Of a stretch of 7,567 bases of DNA, positions 1 to 7,363 are shown piece after piece. Origin of the DNA: Candidatus Omnitrophota bacterium (GTDB lineage: Bacteria; Omnitrophota; Gorgyraeia; Gygaellales; Profunditerraquicolaceae); contig JAHISH010000256.1 of the NCBI GenBank assembly GCA_018818365.1, positions 1 to 7,567 on the forward strand, in the 5' to 3' direction. A model generated the notes under the pieces. That model worked only from the letters and a program-made list of their open reading frames with translations. It had not been told where the DNA came from and ran no database searches. Numbering within the stretch: position 1 is the stretch's first letter; each line of letters starts with the position of its first letter. The position numbers and the translations under genes are program-made.

Positions 1-569
1 GTACGGGTAGTATCGATCGCAGGTAAGTTCTTAAAGCCGCCGATGGTTTTGATATGGTTATCTTTGACCATAATCATTTCGTCGAGTCTCGATCGGTGGT
101 TGTCTCCTCCTCCTATGCGCACCGCATATTTCTCTAAGGAGCGCAATCCCGGGAAGGTCTTGCGGGTATCGAGGATTTTGACAGGGTACGGTTTAATGCG
201 TTCGACATATTGGCGAGTTGTCGACGCAATTCCCGAAAGAAAGCTCATCAGATTCAGCGTGACCCGTTCAGCACCGAGAATAGATCGGGCGTCTCCGTAC
301 ATGCGCGCCAGCAGCGTGCCGCTGTGCACCTTTGTTCCTTCTTTGACCAAGGCAACGAAGGAAATATTCTTATCTTTTATCCGCAATACTGTTCTTGCTA
401 TTGAGAGCCCGCAGACGACTATCGATTCTTTTGCCAGGAGTACTGCTTTGATCTTTTTCCCGGCGGGGATTACGGTGTGGCTGGTAATGTCTCTTGTGCC
501 GATATCTTCCCGGAGCGCGTGGATGCAGATTCTTCCGATTTCTTTCTCAGATAACAAAGGCGTGTTCAT
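1..569 (-). CDS. nadC: Nicotinate-nucleotide (quinolinate) pyrophosphorylase, carboxylating; 5' part only, cut by window edge
   Basis: NadC converts quinolinate and PRPP to nicotinate mononucleotide, CO2 and pyrophosphate, in de novo NAD synthesis in the cytoplasm. The window holds the first 189 codons; the family is usually about 270-290 residues, so roughly the last third lies beyond position 1. Visible signatures, in order, are the N-terminal EDIGTRDIT (21-29), AERVTLNLMSFLSGIAS (100-116), ILDTRKTFPGLR (132-143), KYAVRIGGGDNHR (147-159) and MVKDNH (167-172). The Arg, Lys and His residues of these motifs (R102, R136, K137, H158, R159, K169) are those expected to bind quinolinate and PRPP, and all are present. 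The ATG at 569-567 shares an ATGA with the valS stop, which suggests translational coupling; only a GAGG about 13 bases upstream could serve as a ribosome site. No nadA or nadB lies in the window. The identification rests on motif recognition and is firm. Confidence 0.95.
   Translation of the reverse strand, partial: MNTPLLSEKEIGRICIHALREDIGTRDITSHTVIPAGKKIKAVLLAKESIVVCGLSIARTVLRIKDKNISFVALVKEGTKVHSGTLLARMYGDARSILGAERVTLNLMSFLSGIASTTRQYVERIKPYPVKILDTRKTFPGLRSLEKYAVRIGGGDNHRSRLDEMIMVKDNHIKTIGGFKNLPAIDTTR
566..569 (-). promoter_or_regulatory. ATGA stop-start overlap coupling valS to nadC
   Basis: Read on the minus strand, the four bases are ATGA. TGA ends valS and ATG starts nadC. Such overlaps commonly let a terminating ribosome restart on the next gene. 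The nearest Shine-Dalgarno-like bases (GAGG) are about 13 bases upstream, farther than usual, so coupling is the likelier route of initiation. The overlap is seen directly; coupling is inferred. Confidence 0.7.
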
Positions 570-3256
570 GTGCCGGCGATATCCTCTTTAATGGTTTCTA
601 AACGCTTCAATTCGTCTTCAAGGGTGCGCTTGCTTTCGGTCTCTTTCTCCACGACTTCTTTCGGGGCTTTTTTGAGGAAATCATGATTTTTCAGACGTTG
701 CTCTTTAGAAGAAATCGACTTTTTCACCTGTGCGATCTTGGTTTCGATCTTCCCCTTTTCTTTCGCTATATCGATGATCCCGCCGAAATGCAGATACAGA
801 TCAATCCCTTTGGTTACGGCGCTAAGCGTCGCTGAAGGTTTTTGGTTTTTTTCAAGTATCATCAGGCTGCTGATCTTGGCAAGTGTCTGCAGAATACGTT
901 TATTTTGCACGACCAGCATTGCGTGTGTCTTGGTATGAGGGAAGAGTGAGACGGTGACGCTATTTTCAAGGGGGATTTCTAGGTTGGCGCGCATATTCCT
1001 GATCTGTGAGATGATCGCGAAAAGGTTTTCCGCCTGTTTCTCCACTTTTTTGTCGATAATCTGTTCTTGTATATGTGGCCAGGTTTGTGTCATGATACTC
1101 AAGGGTTCTTGTGACGGGGCTGCGGGAACACATAATTTTTGCCATATTTCTTCGGTCACAAACGGCATATACGGATGTAGTATCCTTAAAAATTTCTCAA
1201 GCACCTTATACATGACTATTTGATTCTGCCGGTCGGCAATATCGGGTTTGATTATCTCCAGATACCAGTCGCAGAATTCATGCCAGAAGAATCCGTACAG
1301 AAGATTAGCCGCTTCGTTGAAACGGTACTGCGCCAGATTCTTTTCGACAGCTTTCAGTAGAGAATAAAATCTGCTTAAGATCCAACGGTTCGCAAGGCTT
1401 AATTGTTCTTTCTGGAAGAATACGCAGAGGTCGGTTGAGATAACGCATCGGTTGAGGTGCGTAATAATGAAACGTGAGGCGTTCCAAATCTTATTCGCGA
1501 AGTTTCTCCCTTGTTCAAACCGCTCTTTAGAGAGATAGACATCTTGGCCTTGCGAGGTGATGGAAATCAAGCTGAATCGTAGGGCACAAGCCCCGTACTC
1601 ATTGATGATTTCCAGGGGGTTGATAACATTCCCTAACGATTTAGACATCTTCTTCCCTTCAATATCGCGCACCGTTCCGTGAATATAGACATCGCGAAAA
1701 GGAATATCTCCCATGAATTCCAGCCCCGCCATGATCATGCGCGCCACCCAAAAGAAAATGATTTCCGGTGCGGTTACCAGAACATGAGTAGGGTAAAAAT
1801 ACTTTAAATCTTCTTCAGGAAGTGTTCCTCTGGGGGATTTTTCTTTAAGTTTTGGCCAGTAGAAGGTGGCAAACGGCCACAACCAACTGGAGAACCAGGT
1901 ATCAAGTACGTTTTCATCTTGGATAAGGTTCTTTGAGCCGCACGCGCGGCAGGCATCCGGCTGAGTAGCCGAAGCGAAGACTTCCTTTTTGCAATCGAAA
2001 CAATACCATAAAGGGATGCGGTGCCCCCACCAGATTTGCCGGGAGATGCACCAATCCTGGATATTCTCCATCCAATTAAGATACACTTTAGTCCATCGGC
2101 GGGGATAAAATTTTATTTTTCCTTTTTTTACCGCCTCGATCGCCGGTTTCGCCAGGGGCTTCATCTTCACAAACCATTGCCAGGAAAGATATGGCTCTAT
2201 GATCGTGTGACAGCGGTAACAATGGCCCGCAGATAAAACATGCGCTTCAGTTCTTTCTAGTAATTGTTTTTCTTTTAGGTCTTCTAAAATCACTTCCCTG
2301 GCTTGGAACCTATCCATATTTTGATATTTGCCCGCAGACTCGTTCATCCGCGCATCAGGATGCATCACGTTAATAAACTCAAGGAAATGTTTCTTTCCTA
2401 ATACATAATCGTTAGGGTCATGTGCAGGGGTGACCTTGACTGCCCCTGTTCCGAATTTCATATCTACCATGGGGTCAGCGATGATCTTGATCTCCCGGTT
2501 CATCAGAGGAAGCAGGATAGTCGCACCTATTAATTTCTTATACCTTTTGTCTTTTGGGTTGACCGCAACCGCAGTATCTCCCAGCATTGTTTCCGGCCTT
2601 GTCGTGGCGACCACCAGATAGTGTGACGGGTCATCATTAAGAGGATAACGCAGATAATAGAGGTGCCCTTCTACCTGGTGATGCGGCGCCTCTTCATCTG
2701 AGAGCGCGGTCTGGCAACGAGGGCACCAATTAATGACTTTATTATCTCGATAAATAAGCCCTTTATTCCAGAGGGCAATAAAGACGTATTTTACCGTTTC
2801 GGAATATTCCTGGTCCATGGTAAAGCGAATACGCGACCAATCGCAGGAGGACCCTAATTTCTTAAGTTGTCGAATAATGGTTGATCCGTATTCTTCTTTC
2901 CATTGCCAGACGCGTTCTATAAACTTTTCTCTGCCTAGGTCTTGGCGTTTGATTCCTTCTTTCGCAATTGTTTTTTCGACCACATTCTGCGTCGCAATCC
3001 CCGCATGGTCGGTTCCCGGCATCCAGAGGCATTCTTTTTGTTTCATTCGGTGATAGCGGATCAGGATGTCCTGAATCGTATTGTTCAGGGCATGTCCCAT
3101 ATGGAGGATCCCGGTTACATTCGGAGGAGGAATGACTATCGTGAACGGTTCTTTGGAGGAATTTGGATGCGCGGCAAAAAGGCTATTTTCCGACCAATAG
3201 CGGTACCAGGCGTCTTCAGTCTGCTGAGGATTATATTGTTTTAAAGAGCTCTTCAT
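566..3256 (-). CDS. valS: Valine--tRNA ligase (valyl-tRNA synthetase)
   Basis: This cytoplasmic class I synthetase charges tRNA-Val with valine and hydrolyses mischarged Thr-tRNA-Val. The 896 residues are a normal, complete length. The Rossmann fold carries the HIGH-type LHMGH (51-55) after PPPNVTG. The inserted editing domain shows TTRPETMLGDTAVAVNP (218-234) and TPAHDPNDY (276-284). The catalytic half resumes with WCISRQIWWGHRIP (402-415), DTWFSSWLWPFAT (452-464) and KMSKS (536-540). A helical anticodon-binding region follows (about 615-790), then a charged C-terminal coiled coil (about 827-893) with the usual FLKKAPKEVVEKE. Cysteine pairs C346/C349 and C419/C422 with C436/C439 suggest zinc knuckles. 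The usual GADALR after KMSKS reads GACALR (C557). The ATG at 3256 lies 7 bases after cimA. Its ribosome site is weak (GAGA), and an out-of-frame ATG lies four bases upstream. The identification is certain; isoleucyl- and leucyl-tRNA synthetases are excluded by the motif wording. Confidence 0.98.
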   Translation of the reverse strand: MKSSLKQYNPQQTEDAWYRYWSENSLFAAHPNSSKEPFTIVIPPPNVTGILHMGHALNNTIQDILIRYHRMKQKECLWMPGTDHAGIATQNVVEKTIAKEGIKRQDLGREKFIERVWQWKEEYGSTIIRQLKKLGSSCDWSRIRFTMDQEYSETVKYVFIALWNKGLIYRDNKVINWCPRCQTALSDEEAPHHQVEGHLYYLRYPLNDDPSHYLVVATTRPETMLGDTAVAVNPKDKRYKKLIGATILLPLMNREIKIIADPMVDMKFGTGAVKVTPAHDPNDYVLGKKHFLEFINVMHPDARMNESAGKYQNMDRFQAREVILEDLKEKQLLERTEAHVLSAGHCYRCHTIIEPYLSWQWFVKMKPLAKPAIEAVKKGKIKFYPRRWTKVYLNWMENIQDWCISRQIWWGHRIPLWYCFDCKKEVFASATQPDACRACGSKNLIQDENVLDTWFSSWLWPFATFYWPKLKEKSPRGTLPEEDLKYFYPTHVLVTAPEIIFFWVARMIMAGLEFMGDIPFRDVYIHGTVRDIEGKKMSKSLGNVINPLEIINEYGACALRFSLISITSQGQDVYLSKERFEQGRNFANKIWNASRFIITHLNRCVISTDLCVFFQKEQLSLANRWILSRFYSLLKAVEKNLAQYRFNEAANLLYGFFWHEFCDWYLEIIKPDIADRQNQIVMYKVLEKFLRILHPYMPFVTEEIWQKLCVPAAPSQEPLSIMTQTWPHIQEQIIDKKVEKQAENLFAIISQIRNMRANLEIPLENSVTVSLFPHTKTHAMLVVQNKRILQTLAKISSLMILEKNQKPSATLSAVTKGIDLYLHFGGIIDIAKEKGKIETKIAQVKKSISSKEQRLKNHDFLKKAPKEVVEKETESKRTLEDELKRLETIKEDIAGT

Positions 3257-3263
3257 CCATTCT

Positions 3264-4838
3264 CTATTTTGTGCCTACGTTATCTTTGAGTAATTTATAT
3301 TCAACACTATCGACTAGCGCTTGCCAACTGGCTTCGATTATGTTCTCGGAGACTCCGATGGTATTCCAGGTATCTTGTTCGTCTTGCGATTGAATGAGTA
3401 CCCGCACCTTTGCGGCAGTGCCGGCTTTTTCATCGAGTACGCGCACCTTGAAATCAGAAAGATGCATTTTTGCAAGCGTGGGATAAAAATCCTTCAAGGC
3501 TTTGCGCAGCGCATTATCCAGGGCGTTGACCGGTCCGTCCCCTTCTGCGGCAGTATGCTCGTGGGTCTTGTGTACCTTTACCTTTATAATTGCCTCCGAG
3601 GTGATCTTTTTATTTGATTGTTTCTCTACTACTACGCGGAATCCCTCGAGTTCAAAGAACTTTTTGAATTTGTTCAGCGTTTTCTTCAAGAGCACTTCGA
3701 AAGATGCTTCTGCTGCTTCAAAGTGATATCCTTGGTGTTCTAATTTCTGCAGGAGTTTAAGGATCTTCTGTGTTTTAGGGTCATCGCGCGTAAGGTTTAG
3801 ATTCAAGGCTTTCGCGCGCAGCATGACGCCGGTCTTGCCCCCTAATTCCGAGACCAGGATCCTTCGGCGGTTGCCGATCAACGCAGGGTCGGCATGCTCA
3901 TAGGCTTTAGGATTTTTCATTATCGCATTGATATGCATGCCGCCTTTGTGCGCGAATGCGGATAGGCCCACATAGGGTTGGTCGTTACGCTGTTTCATAT
4001 TGCTGATTTCGCTGATAAAATGAGAAACCTTTGTAAGTTCTTTAAGTTTTTCATCGCGTATACAATCGATCTTCATTTTTAATTTAAGATTTGCGATGAT
4101 AGGGATAAGGTCGGCGTTGCCGCAGCGTTCTCCGTAGCCGTTAATTGTCCCTTGTACCATATCGGCGCCTGCTTCTATTGCGGCAAGGGAGTTGGCAACG
4201 GCGACATCCGCGTCATTATGGCAGTGGATCCCTATGCCGACCTGGAGGCGGGGTTTTATCTCTTTGATTACCGTAGCTATCTCGTAGGGGAGCGTACCGC
4301 CGTTCGTATCGCATAATACGATCTTACTTGCGCCGGCCTCTTGCGCGCAGTCTAAACATTTCAGGCTATATTCTTTATTCGCACGATAGGCGTCGAATAA
4401 GTGCTCGGCATCATACAACACCGTTCTTCCCTGCGCGACCAGAAATCTGACTGTATCGCGGATCATCTCGAGATTCTCTTCTAGGGATGTCTTTAGGACA
4501 TCACTGATATGCAGGTCCCATGTTTTTCCGACGATGGTAATTATCTTTACTTGTGATTTAAGCAGCGCTTTAAGATTGGCATCCTGATCTGCCCGTGTAT
4601 GTGCGCGTCTGGTCATGCTAAAAGCTACTAATTGTGATTTTTTAAGCGACCTTTTTGCCATGCGTAAATAAAACTCCATATCTTTCGGGTTGGAGCCAGG
4701 CCACCCCCCCTCGATGTAATGGATGCCTAAGGTATCTAATTCTCGTGCAATCGCGATTTTGTCCATTACCGAATAAGAGATGCCTTCTCCTTGAGAACCA
4801 TCGCGAAGGGTTGTATCGTATAAAGTAACCTTAGTCAT
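3264..4838 (-). CDS. cimA: Citramalate synthase
   Basis: CimA condenses pyruvate with acetyl-CoA to (R)-citramalate, the first step of the threonine-independent route to 2-oxobutyrate and isoleucine. The 524 residues fit the CimA branch (TIGR00977 type) of the isopropylmalate/homocitrate synthase family. The TIM-barrel domain has DTTLRDGSQ (8-16), the CimA-like GGWPGSNPKD (44-53), the metal-binding HCH in GIHCHND (203-209) and NGYGERCGNADL (233-244). AFAHKGGMH (294-302) marks the linker region. The C-terminal LeuA-type dimerization/allosteric domain (about 375-515) includes EGDGPVNALDNAL and IGVSENIIEASW, so feedback control, typically by isoleucine, is plausible but inferred. Plain 2-isopropylmalate synthase is less likely given the WPGSNPKD segment and the length. 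The ATG at 4838 is preceded by AGAGG six bases upstream. It lies 13 bases after lysC and 7 bases before valS. No missing catalytic residue was seen. Confidence 0.95.
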   Translation of the reverse strand: MTKVTLYDTTLRDGSQGEGISYSVMDKIAIARELDTLGIHYIEGGWPGSNPKDMEFYLRMAKRSLKKSQLVAFSMTRRAHTRADQDANLKALLKSQVKIITIVGKTWDLHISDVLKTSLEENLEMIRDTVRFLVAQGRTVLYDAEHLFDAYRANKEYSLKCLDCAQEAGASKIVLCDTNGGTLPYEIATVIKEIKPRLQVGIGIHCHNDADVAVANSLAAIEAGADMVQGTINGYGERCGNADLIPIIANLKLKMKIDCIRDEKLKELTKVSHFISEISNMKQRNDQPYVGLSAFAHKGGMHINAIMKNPKAYEHADPALIGNRRRILVSELGGKTGVMLRAKALNLNLTRDDPKTQKILKLLQKLEHQGYHFEAAEASFEVLLKKTLNKFKKFFELEGFRVVVEKQSNKKITSEAIIKVKVHKTHEHTAAEGDGPVNALDNALRKALKDFYPTLAKMHLSDFKVRVLDEKAGTAAKVRVLIQSQDEQDTWNTIGVSENIIEASWQALVDSVEYKLLKDNVGTK

Positions 4839-4844
4839 TGTCGG

Positions 4845-4849
4845 CCTCT
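4845..4849 (-). promoter_or_regulatory. Ribosome binding site of cimA
   Basis: The minus-strand sequence AGAGG lies three bases after the lysC stop codon and six bases before the cimA ATG. It supports the ATG at 4838 as the start and shows that the 13-base spacer is used almost wholly for initiation. Confidence 0.7.
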
Positions 4850-4851
4850 TT

Positions 4852-6072
4852 CTATCGACTTAATCCGAAGCTTTTATGTAATTGCGTAACTGCCGTTTCA
4901 GTGAATCTCTTCTCTATGATGCAGGAGATGCTGATATCGGACGTAGAGATCATTTTGATGTTGATTTTATTATTCGCAAGGATTTCAAACATCTTCGCGG
5001 CCACCCCCGGATGTGATTTCATCCCTACTCCTACAATTGATATGCGCGCGATATCGAGGTCTTCCAGTACTTCACCGGTGCGAAGTTTCCTGGCGACCTG
5101 TGTAAGTACTTTCATGGCCTTTCCCGAGGTCGACTTGTTGACGGTAAAGGAAATATCGGTCTTGCGGGTATGGCTTACGTTCTGTACGATCATATCGACG
5201 CTAATGCCGGAATCAGAGAGTTTCTTGAATATCTTTGCCGCCACCCCGGGCTTATCCGGCACATCGCATATAGTGATCTTTGTCTCGTGTTTGTTGATGG
5301 TAATGCCGCTTATGAGTACATCTTCCATCCTCTTTGCCTCCTTAATGATCATAGTCCCGCTTTGTGGTGAAAATGATGAGCGTACATGTATGGGGACGTT
5401 AAACTTTTTTGCAACTTCGATGGAACGGGCCTGCATGACTTGAGCTCCAAGTGAGGCCATCTCCAGCATCTCATCGTACGTAATCGCATTGAGTTTCTTG
5501 GCCTTCGGTTCGATACGGGGGTCGGTGGTGTATACGCCTTTTACGTCGGTATAGATTTCACATTCGTCTGCACCAAGTTCTTTTGCCAATGCCACTGCAG
5601 TTAAGTCCGACCCGCCGCGGCCAAGAGTCGTAATGTCGTGATTTGATGTTATCCCTTGGAATCCTGCGACAATCACGATTCTGCCTTTCTGTAATTCTTC
5701 TTTGATTTTTTGCGCATTGATCTGGATGATCCTGGCGCGGGTGTGGCTGGTGTCGGTAATAATTCCTCCTTGCGCACCGGTAAACGAAATCGCTTCGAAT
5801 CCTAATTTGTGGATTGCCATCGCCAGAAGCGCGACGGAGATTTGTTCGCCCGTCGCAAGAAGCATATCCAGTTCTCTTTCTGATGGATCTGTCGTGATTT
5901 TTTGGGATAGTTCAATTAGCTCGTCTGTGGTATCACCGAGGGCAGAGACGACTACGACTAGATCGCAATTCTTTTTCTTGTAACTAGTTATCCGCTTTGC
6001 GACGTTTTGGATACGCTCGACATTTGCAACTGAAGACCCGCCGAATTTCTGGATAATTAAACGTCTGTGCAT
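4852..6072 (-). CDS. lysC: Aspartate kinase, alpha-type with two C-terminal ACT domains
   Basis: LysC phosphorylates aspartate to 4-phospho-L-aspartate, the shared first step to lysine (and diaminopimelate), threonine and methionine. The kinase domain shows QKFGGSSV (8-15), VVSALGDTTDELI (41-53), LLATGEQIS (71-79), GRGGSDLTAVALA (151-163) and TDVKGVYTTDPRI (175-187). Two ACT domains follow, one from about 264 (CDVPDKPGVAAK, 269-280) and one from about 343 (SIVGVGMKSHPGVAAK, 345-360), the layout of lysine- and/or threonine-inhibited monofunctional enzymes. The ATG at 6072 gives 406 residues beginning MHRRLIIQKFGG, which matches family N-termini, and has AAGGAG 11 bases upstream. A TTG at 6129 would add 19 unconserved residues without a ribosome site and is rejected. 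Inside the gene, a perfect AAGGAGG precedes M249 and probably starts a 158-residue beta subunit, as in Bacillus and Corynebacterium lysC. No homoserine dehydrogenase fusion is present. Confidence 0.97.
   Translation of the reverse strand: MHRRLIIQKFGGSSVANVERIQNVAKRITSYKKKNCDLVVVVSALGDTTDELIELSQKITTDPSERELDMLLATGEQISVALLAMAIHKLGFEAISFTGAQGGIITDTSHTRARIIQINAQKIKEELQKGRIVIVAGFQGITSNHDITTLGRGGSDLTAVALAKELGADECEIYTDVKGVYTTDPRIEPKAKKLNAITYDEMLEMASLGAQVMQARSIEVAKKFNVPIHVRSSFSPQSGTMIIKEAKRMEDVLISGITINKHETKITICDVPDKPGVAAKIFKKLSDSGISVDMIVQNVSHTRKTDISFTVNKSTSGKAMKVLTQVARKLRTGEVLEDLDIARISIVGVGMKSHPGVAAKMFEILANNKINIKMISTSDISISCIIEKRFTETAVTQLHKSFGLSR
5326..5343 (-). promoter_or_regulatory. Internal Shine-Dalgarno and ATG within lysC: probable start of the beta subunit
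   Basis: AAGGAGG (5343-5337) is followed by eight bases and an in-frame ATG (5328-5326), codon 249 of lysC. Initiation here would give a 158-residue protein (4852-5328) beginning MEDVLISGITIN and consisting almost only of the two ACT domains. In Bacillus subtilis and Corynebacterium glutamicum, lysC makes such an in-frame beta subunit from the equivalent linker, and the enzyme is alpha2beta2. The site is a better match to the consensus, with better spacing, than the site of the full-length protein. The sequence is seen directly; its use is inferred. Confidence 0.7.
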
Positions 6073-6157
6073 AGAAATTATTTCTCCTTCTGTGGGGATA
6101 AGAGTGGTAACGCTTTTCCTACTTCCCAAAGCATGGATTTTTCCAAATCTAGTATCT
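6073..6157 (-). other. Only sizeable intergenic gap (85 bases), between the apgM-like gene and lysC
   Basis: This is the only spacer longer than 13 bases. It carries the lysC ribosome site, AAGGAG at 6089-6084, eleven bases before the ATG. It also holds a possible 18-codon open frame (6134-6078, starting MLWEVGKALPLL) with a weak GGA seven bases upstream of its ATG. A short TGGA/TCCA inverted repeat with an A-rich loop lies at about 6132-6144, but it is too weak and lacks the T tract of a terminator. The gap is too short for a lysine riboswitch or a T-box, and no convincing promoter was seen. Confidence 0.5.
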
Positions 6158-7363
6158 TTAAATCTGTTCGTTCCGTATAAAGAATTCCATTAACTCGTGG
6201 CCTTTCGGGAAGACCAAATCGGATCTTACGGCTTCTTTTTCTGAAAACCCCGCGAATCCTCTGGCAATAATGTTTTTTCCGTATATCCCGAATAAAACTT
6301 CATCGGCAACATGGGTTTTAAGCGAAATTGGGGTCGCATGGTCAGGCAGGACCATGATTCTAAAGTTCTTTTTTTGTTTATACGCTGCTAATACGGTTCC
6401 GACAATTAACTGATCAAACCGTTCGATTGCGGTGATTTTCTCGCGCAGATCTCCGTTATGCCCTGCTTCGTCAGGGGCTTCTACGTGCACGAACGTAAAA
6501 TCGTGGTCTTCTAGGGTTTTAAGTGCGGCATTCGCTTTCCCGAGGTAATCAGTATCGTAGTATCCGGTTGCCCCCGGAACATTAATTACTTCTAATCCGA
6601 TAATCTTTCCCAGGCCTTTAATCAAATCTACCGCAGAGATAACGCTTCCGGTTAACCCAAATTTTTCTTGGAATTGAGGGAATGCCGGTTTCTTGCCTTG
6701 TCCCCAGAGCCAGATCATATTCGCGGGGTTTTCTTTAAGGTCAACGCGTACATGATTGATCTCTTGTTTCACAAGAATTCCCTGGGATTCTTCCATAAGG
6801 CTGGTTAAGAAATCCGCATTGTTCCCCTTTGGAAAGTTTTTACGCAAGGCTTGCCCGGTAATATCATGAGGTGGTTTACAGCGTACTTTCTCCAACCCTT
6901 CGGTGGTGCCTCCTTTTACTACCATGACGTGCCGGTAACTGACTCCTCTATGAAAGCTGATACGGGGACTCCCTAATTCGTGATTGAGGGCATCAATCAA
7001 GGGAATTGCTTCTTTGGTGCTTATGTGTCCCGCGCTATAATCTGCCAGGATATCTTGCTGGGTGGTAATCAGGTTACAGCGAAACGCGACATCTGTCTTT
7101 TCTAATTCGATCCCTAAGTTTGCCGCTTCCAATGGTCCTCTCCCGCTATAATAGTGCTGGGGATCGTATCCCAATATCGCGATATTGGCAACATCCGACG
7201 CAGGGCTCATCTTTTTCGGGATGGTCTTGACTCTTCCTAATCTTCCTTGGGCAGCGATAAAATCCATATGGGGAGTACGCGCAACTTCCAGAGGAGTGCG
7301 TCCTCCCAGTTGGTCCATAGGGTAATCTGCCATTCCGTCGCCTACTAAAAGAATATATTTCAT
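6158..7363 (-). CDS. apgM: Cofactor-independent phosphoglycerate mutase family protein, 'proposed homoserine kinase' type
   Basis: This 401-residue cytoplasmic protein belongs to the alkaline phosphatase superfamily, archaeal-type (ApgM) phosphoglycerate mutase branch. Metal and catalytic residues are in place: D9 in VGDGMAD, S56 in SPASDVAN (53-60), D298 and H302 in EAPDEAGH, D341 and H342 in LPDHATP, and H351. GYDP (65-68) and GRGPLEA (74-80) are also typical. The segments DYSAGHI (108-114), GVSYRH (140-145), KPPHDITG (163-170), IWLWGQGKKP (217-226) and VPGATGYYDTDY (262-273) match, from memory, the subfamily annotated as proposed homoserine kinase (TIGR02535), assigned there partly from its threonine-gene neighbours. 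Here it sits just upstream of lysC, which supports a role in threonine synthesis, though glycolytic 2-/3-phosphoglycerate interconversion remains possible. The ATG at 7363 overlaps the coaBC stop (ATGA), with no good ribosome site. The family is certain; the substrate is not. Confidence 0.9.
   Translation of the reverse strand: MKYILLVGDGMADYPMDQLGGRTPLEVARTPHMDFIAAQGRLGRVKTIPKKMSPASDVANIAILGYDPQHYYSGRGPLEAANLGIELEKTDVAFRCNLITTQQDILADYSAGHISTKEAIPLIDALNHELGSPRISFHRGVSYRHVMVVKGGTTEGLEKVRCKPPHDITGQALRKNFPKGNNADFLTSLMEESQGILVKQEINHVRVDLKENPANMIWLWGQGKKPAFPQFQEKFGLTGSVISAVDLIKGLGKIIGLEVINVPGATGYYDTDYLGKANAALKTLEDHDFTFVHVEAPDEAGHNGDLREKITAIERFDQLIVGTVLAAYKQKKNFRIMVLPDHATPISLKTHVADEVLFGIYGKNIIARGFAGFSEKEAVRSDLVFPKGHELMEFFIRNEQI
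7360..7363 (-). promoter_or_regulatory. ATGA stop-start overlap coupling coaBC to the apgM-like gene
   Basis: On the minus strand the TGA that ends the coaBC frame overlaps the ATG of the apgM-like gene. No well-spaced Shine-Dalgarno sequence lies upstream (the nearest GGAAAG is about 14 bases away), so start-up by ribosomes finishing coaBC is the likely mechanism. The overlap is seen directly; coupling is inferred. Confidence 0.65.

Noticed and set aside
43..591. 182-codon plus-strand open frame
   Set aside because: It lies antisense to nadC and the end of valS, where the minus frame shows strong NadC motifs; the plus translation has no recognisable family features.
2942..3244. 100-codon plus-strand open frame
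   Set aside because: It is antisense to the catalytic N-terminus of valS, including the HIGH motif region, and has no ribosome site or family resemblance.
4838..5443. 201-codon plus-strand open frame with hydrophobic stretches
   Set aside because: It is antisense to the ACT domains of lysC and begins at TTG; its hydrophobic segments are the complement of the ACT coding sequence, not a membrane protein.
6073..6129. Longer lysC starting at TTG 6129
   Set aside because: The extra 19 residues do not resemble aspartate kinase N-termini, no Shine-Dalgarno precedes the TTG, and the ATG at 6072 has AAGGAG upstream.
6073..6157. Terminator, lysine riboswitch or T-box in the gap before lysC
   Set aside because: At 85 bases the gap is too short for either riboswitch class, and the only inverted repeat is about four base pairs with no T tract after it.
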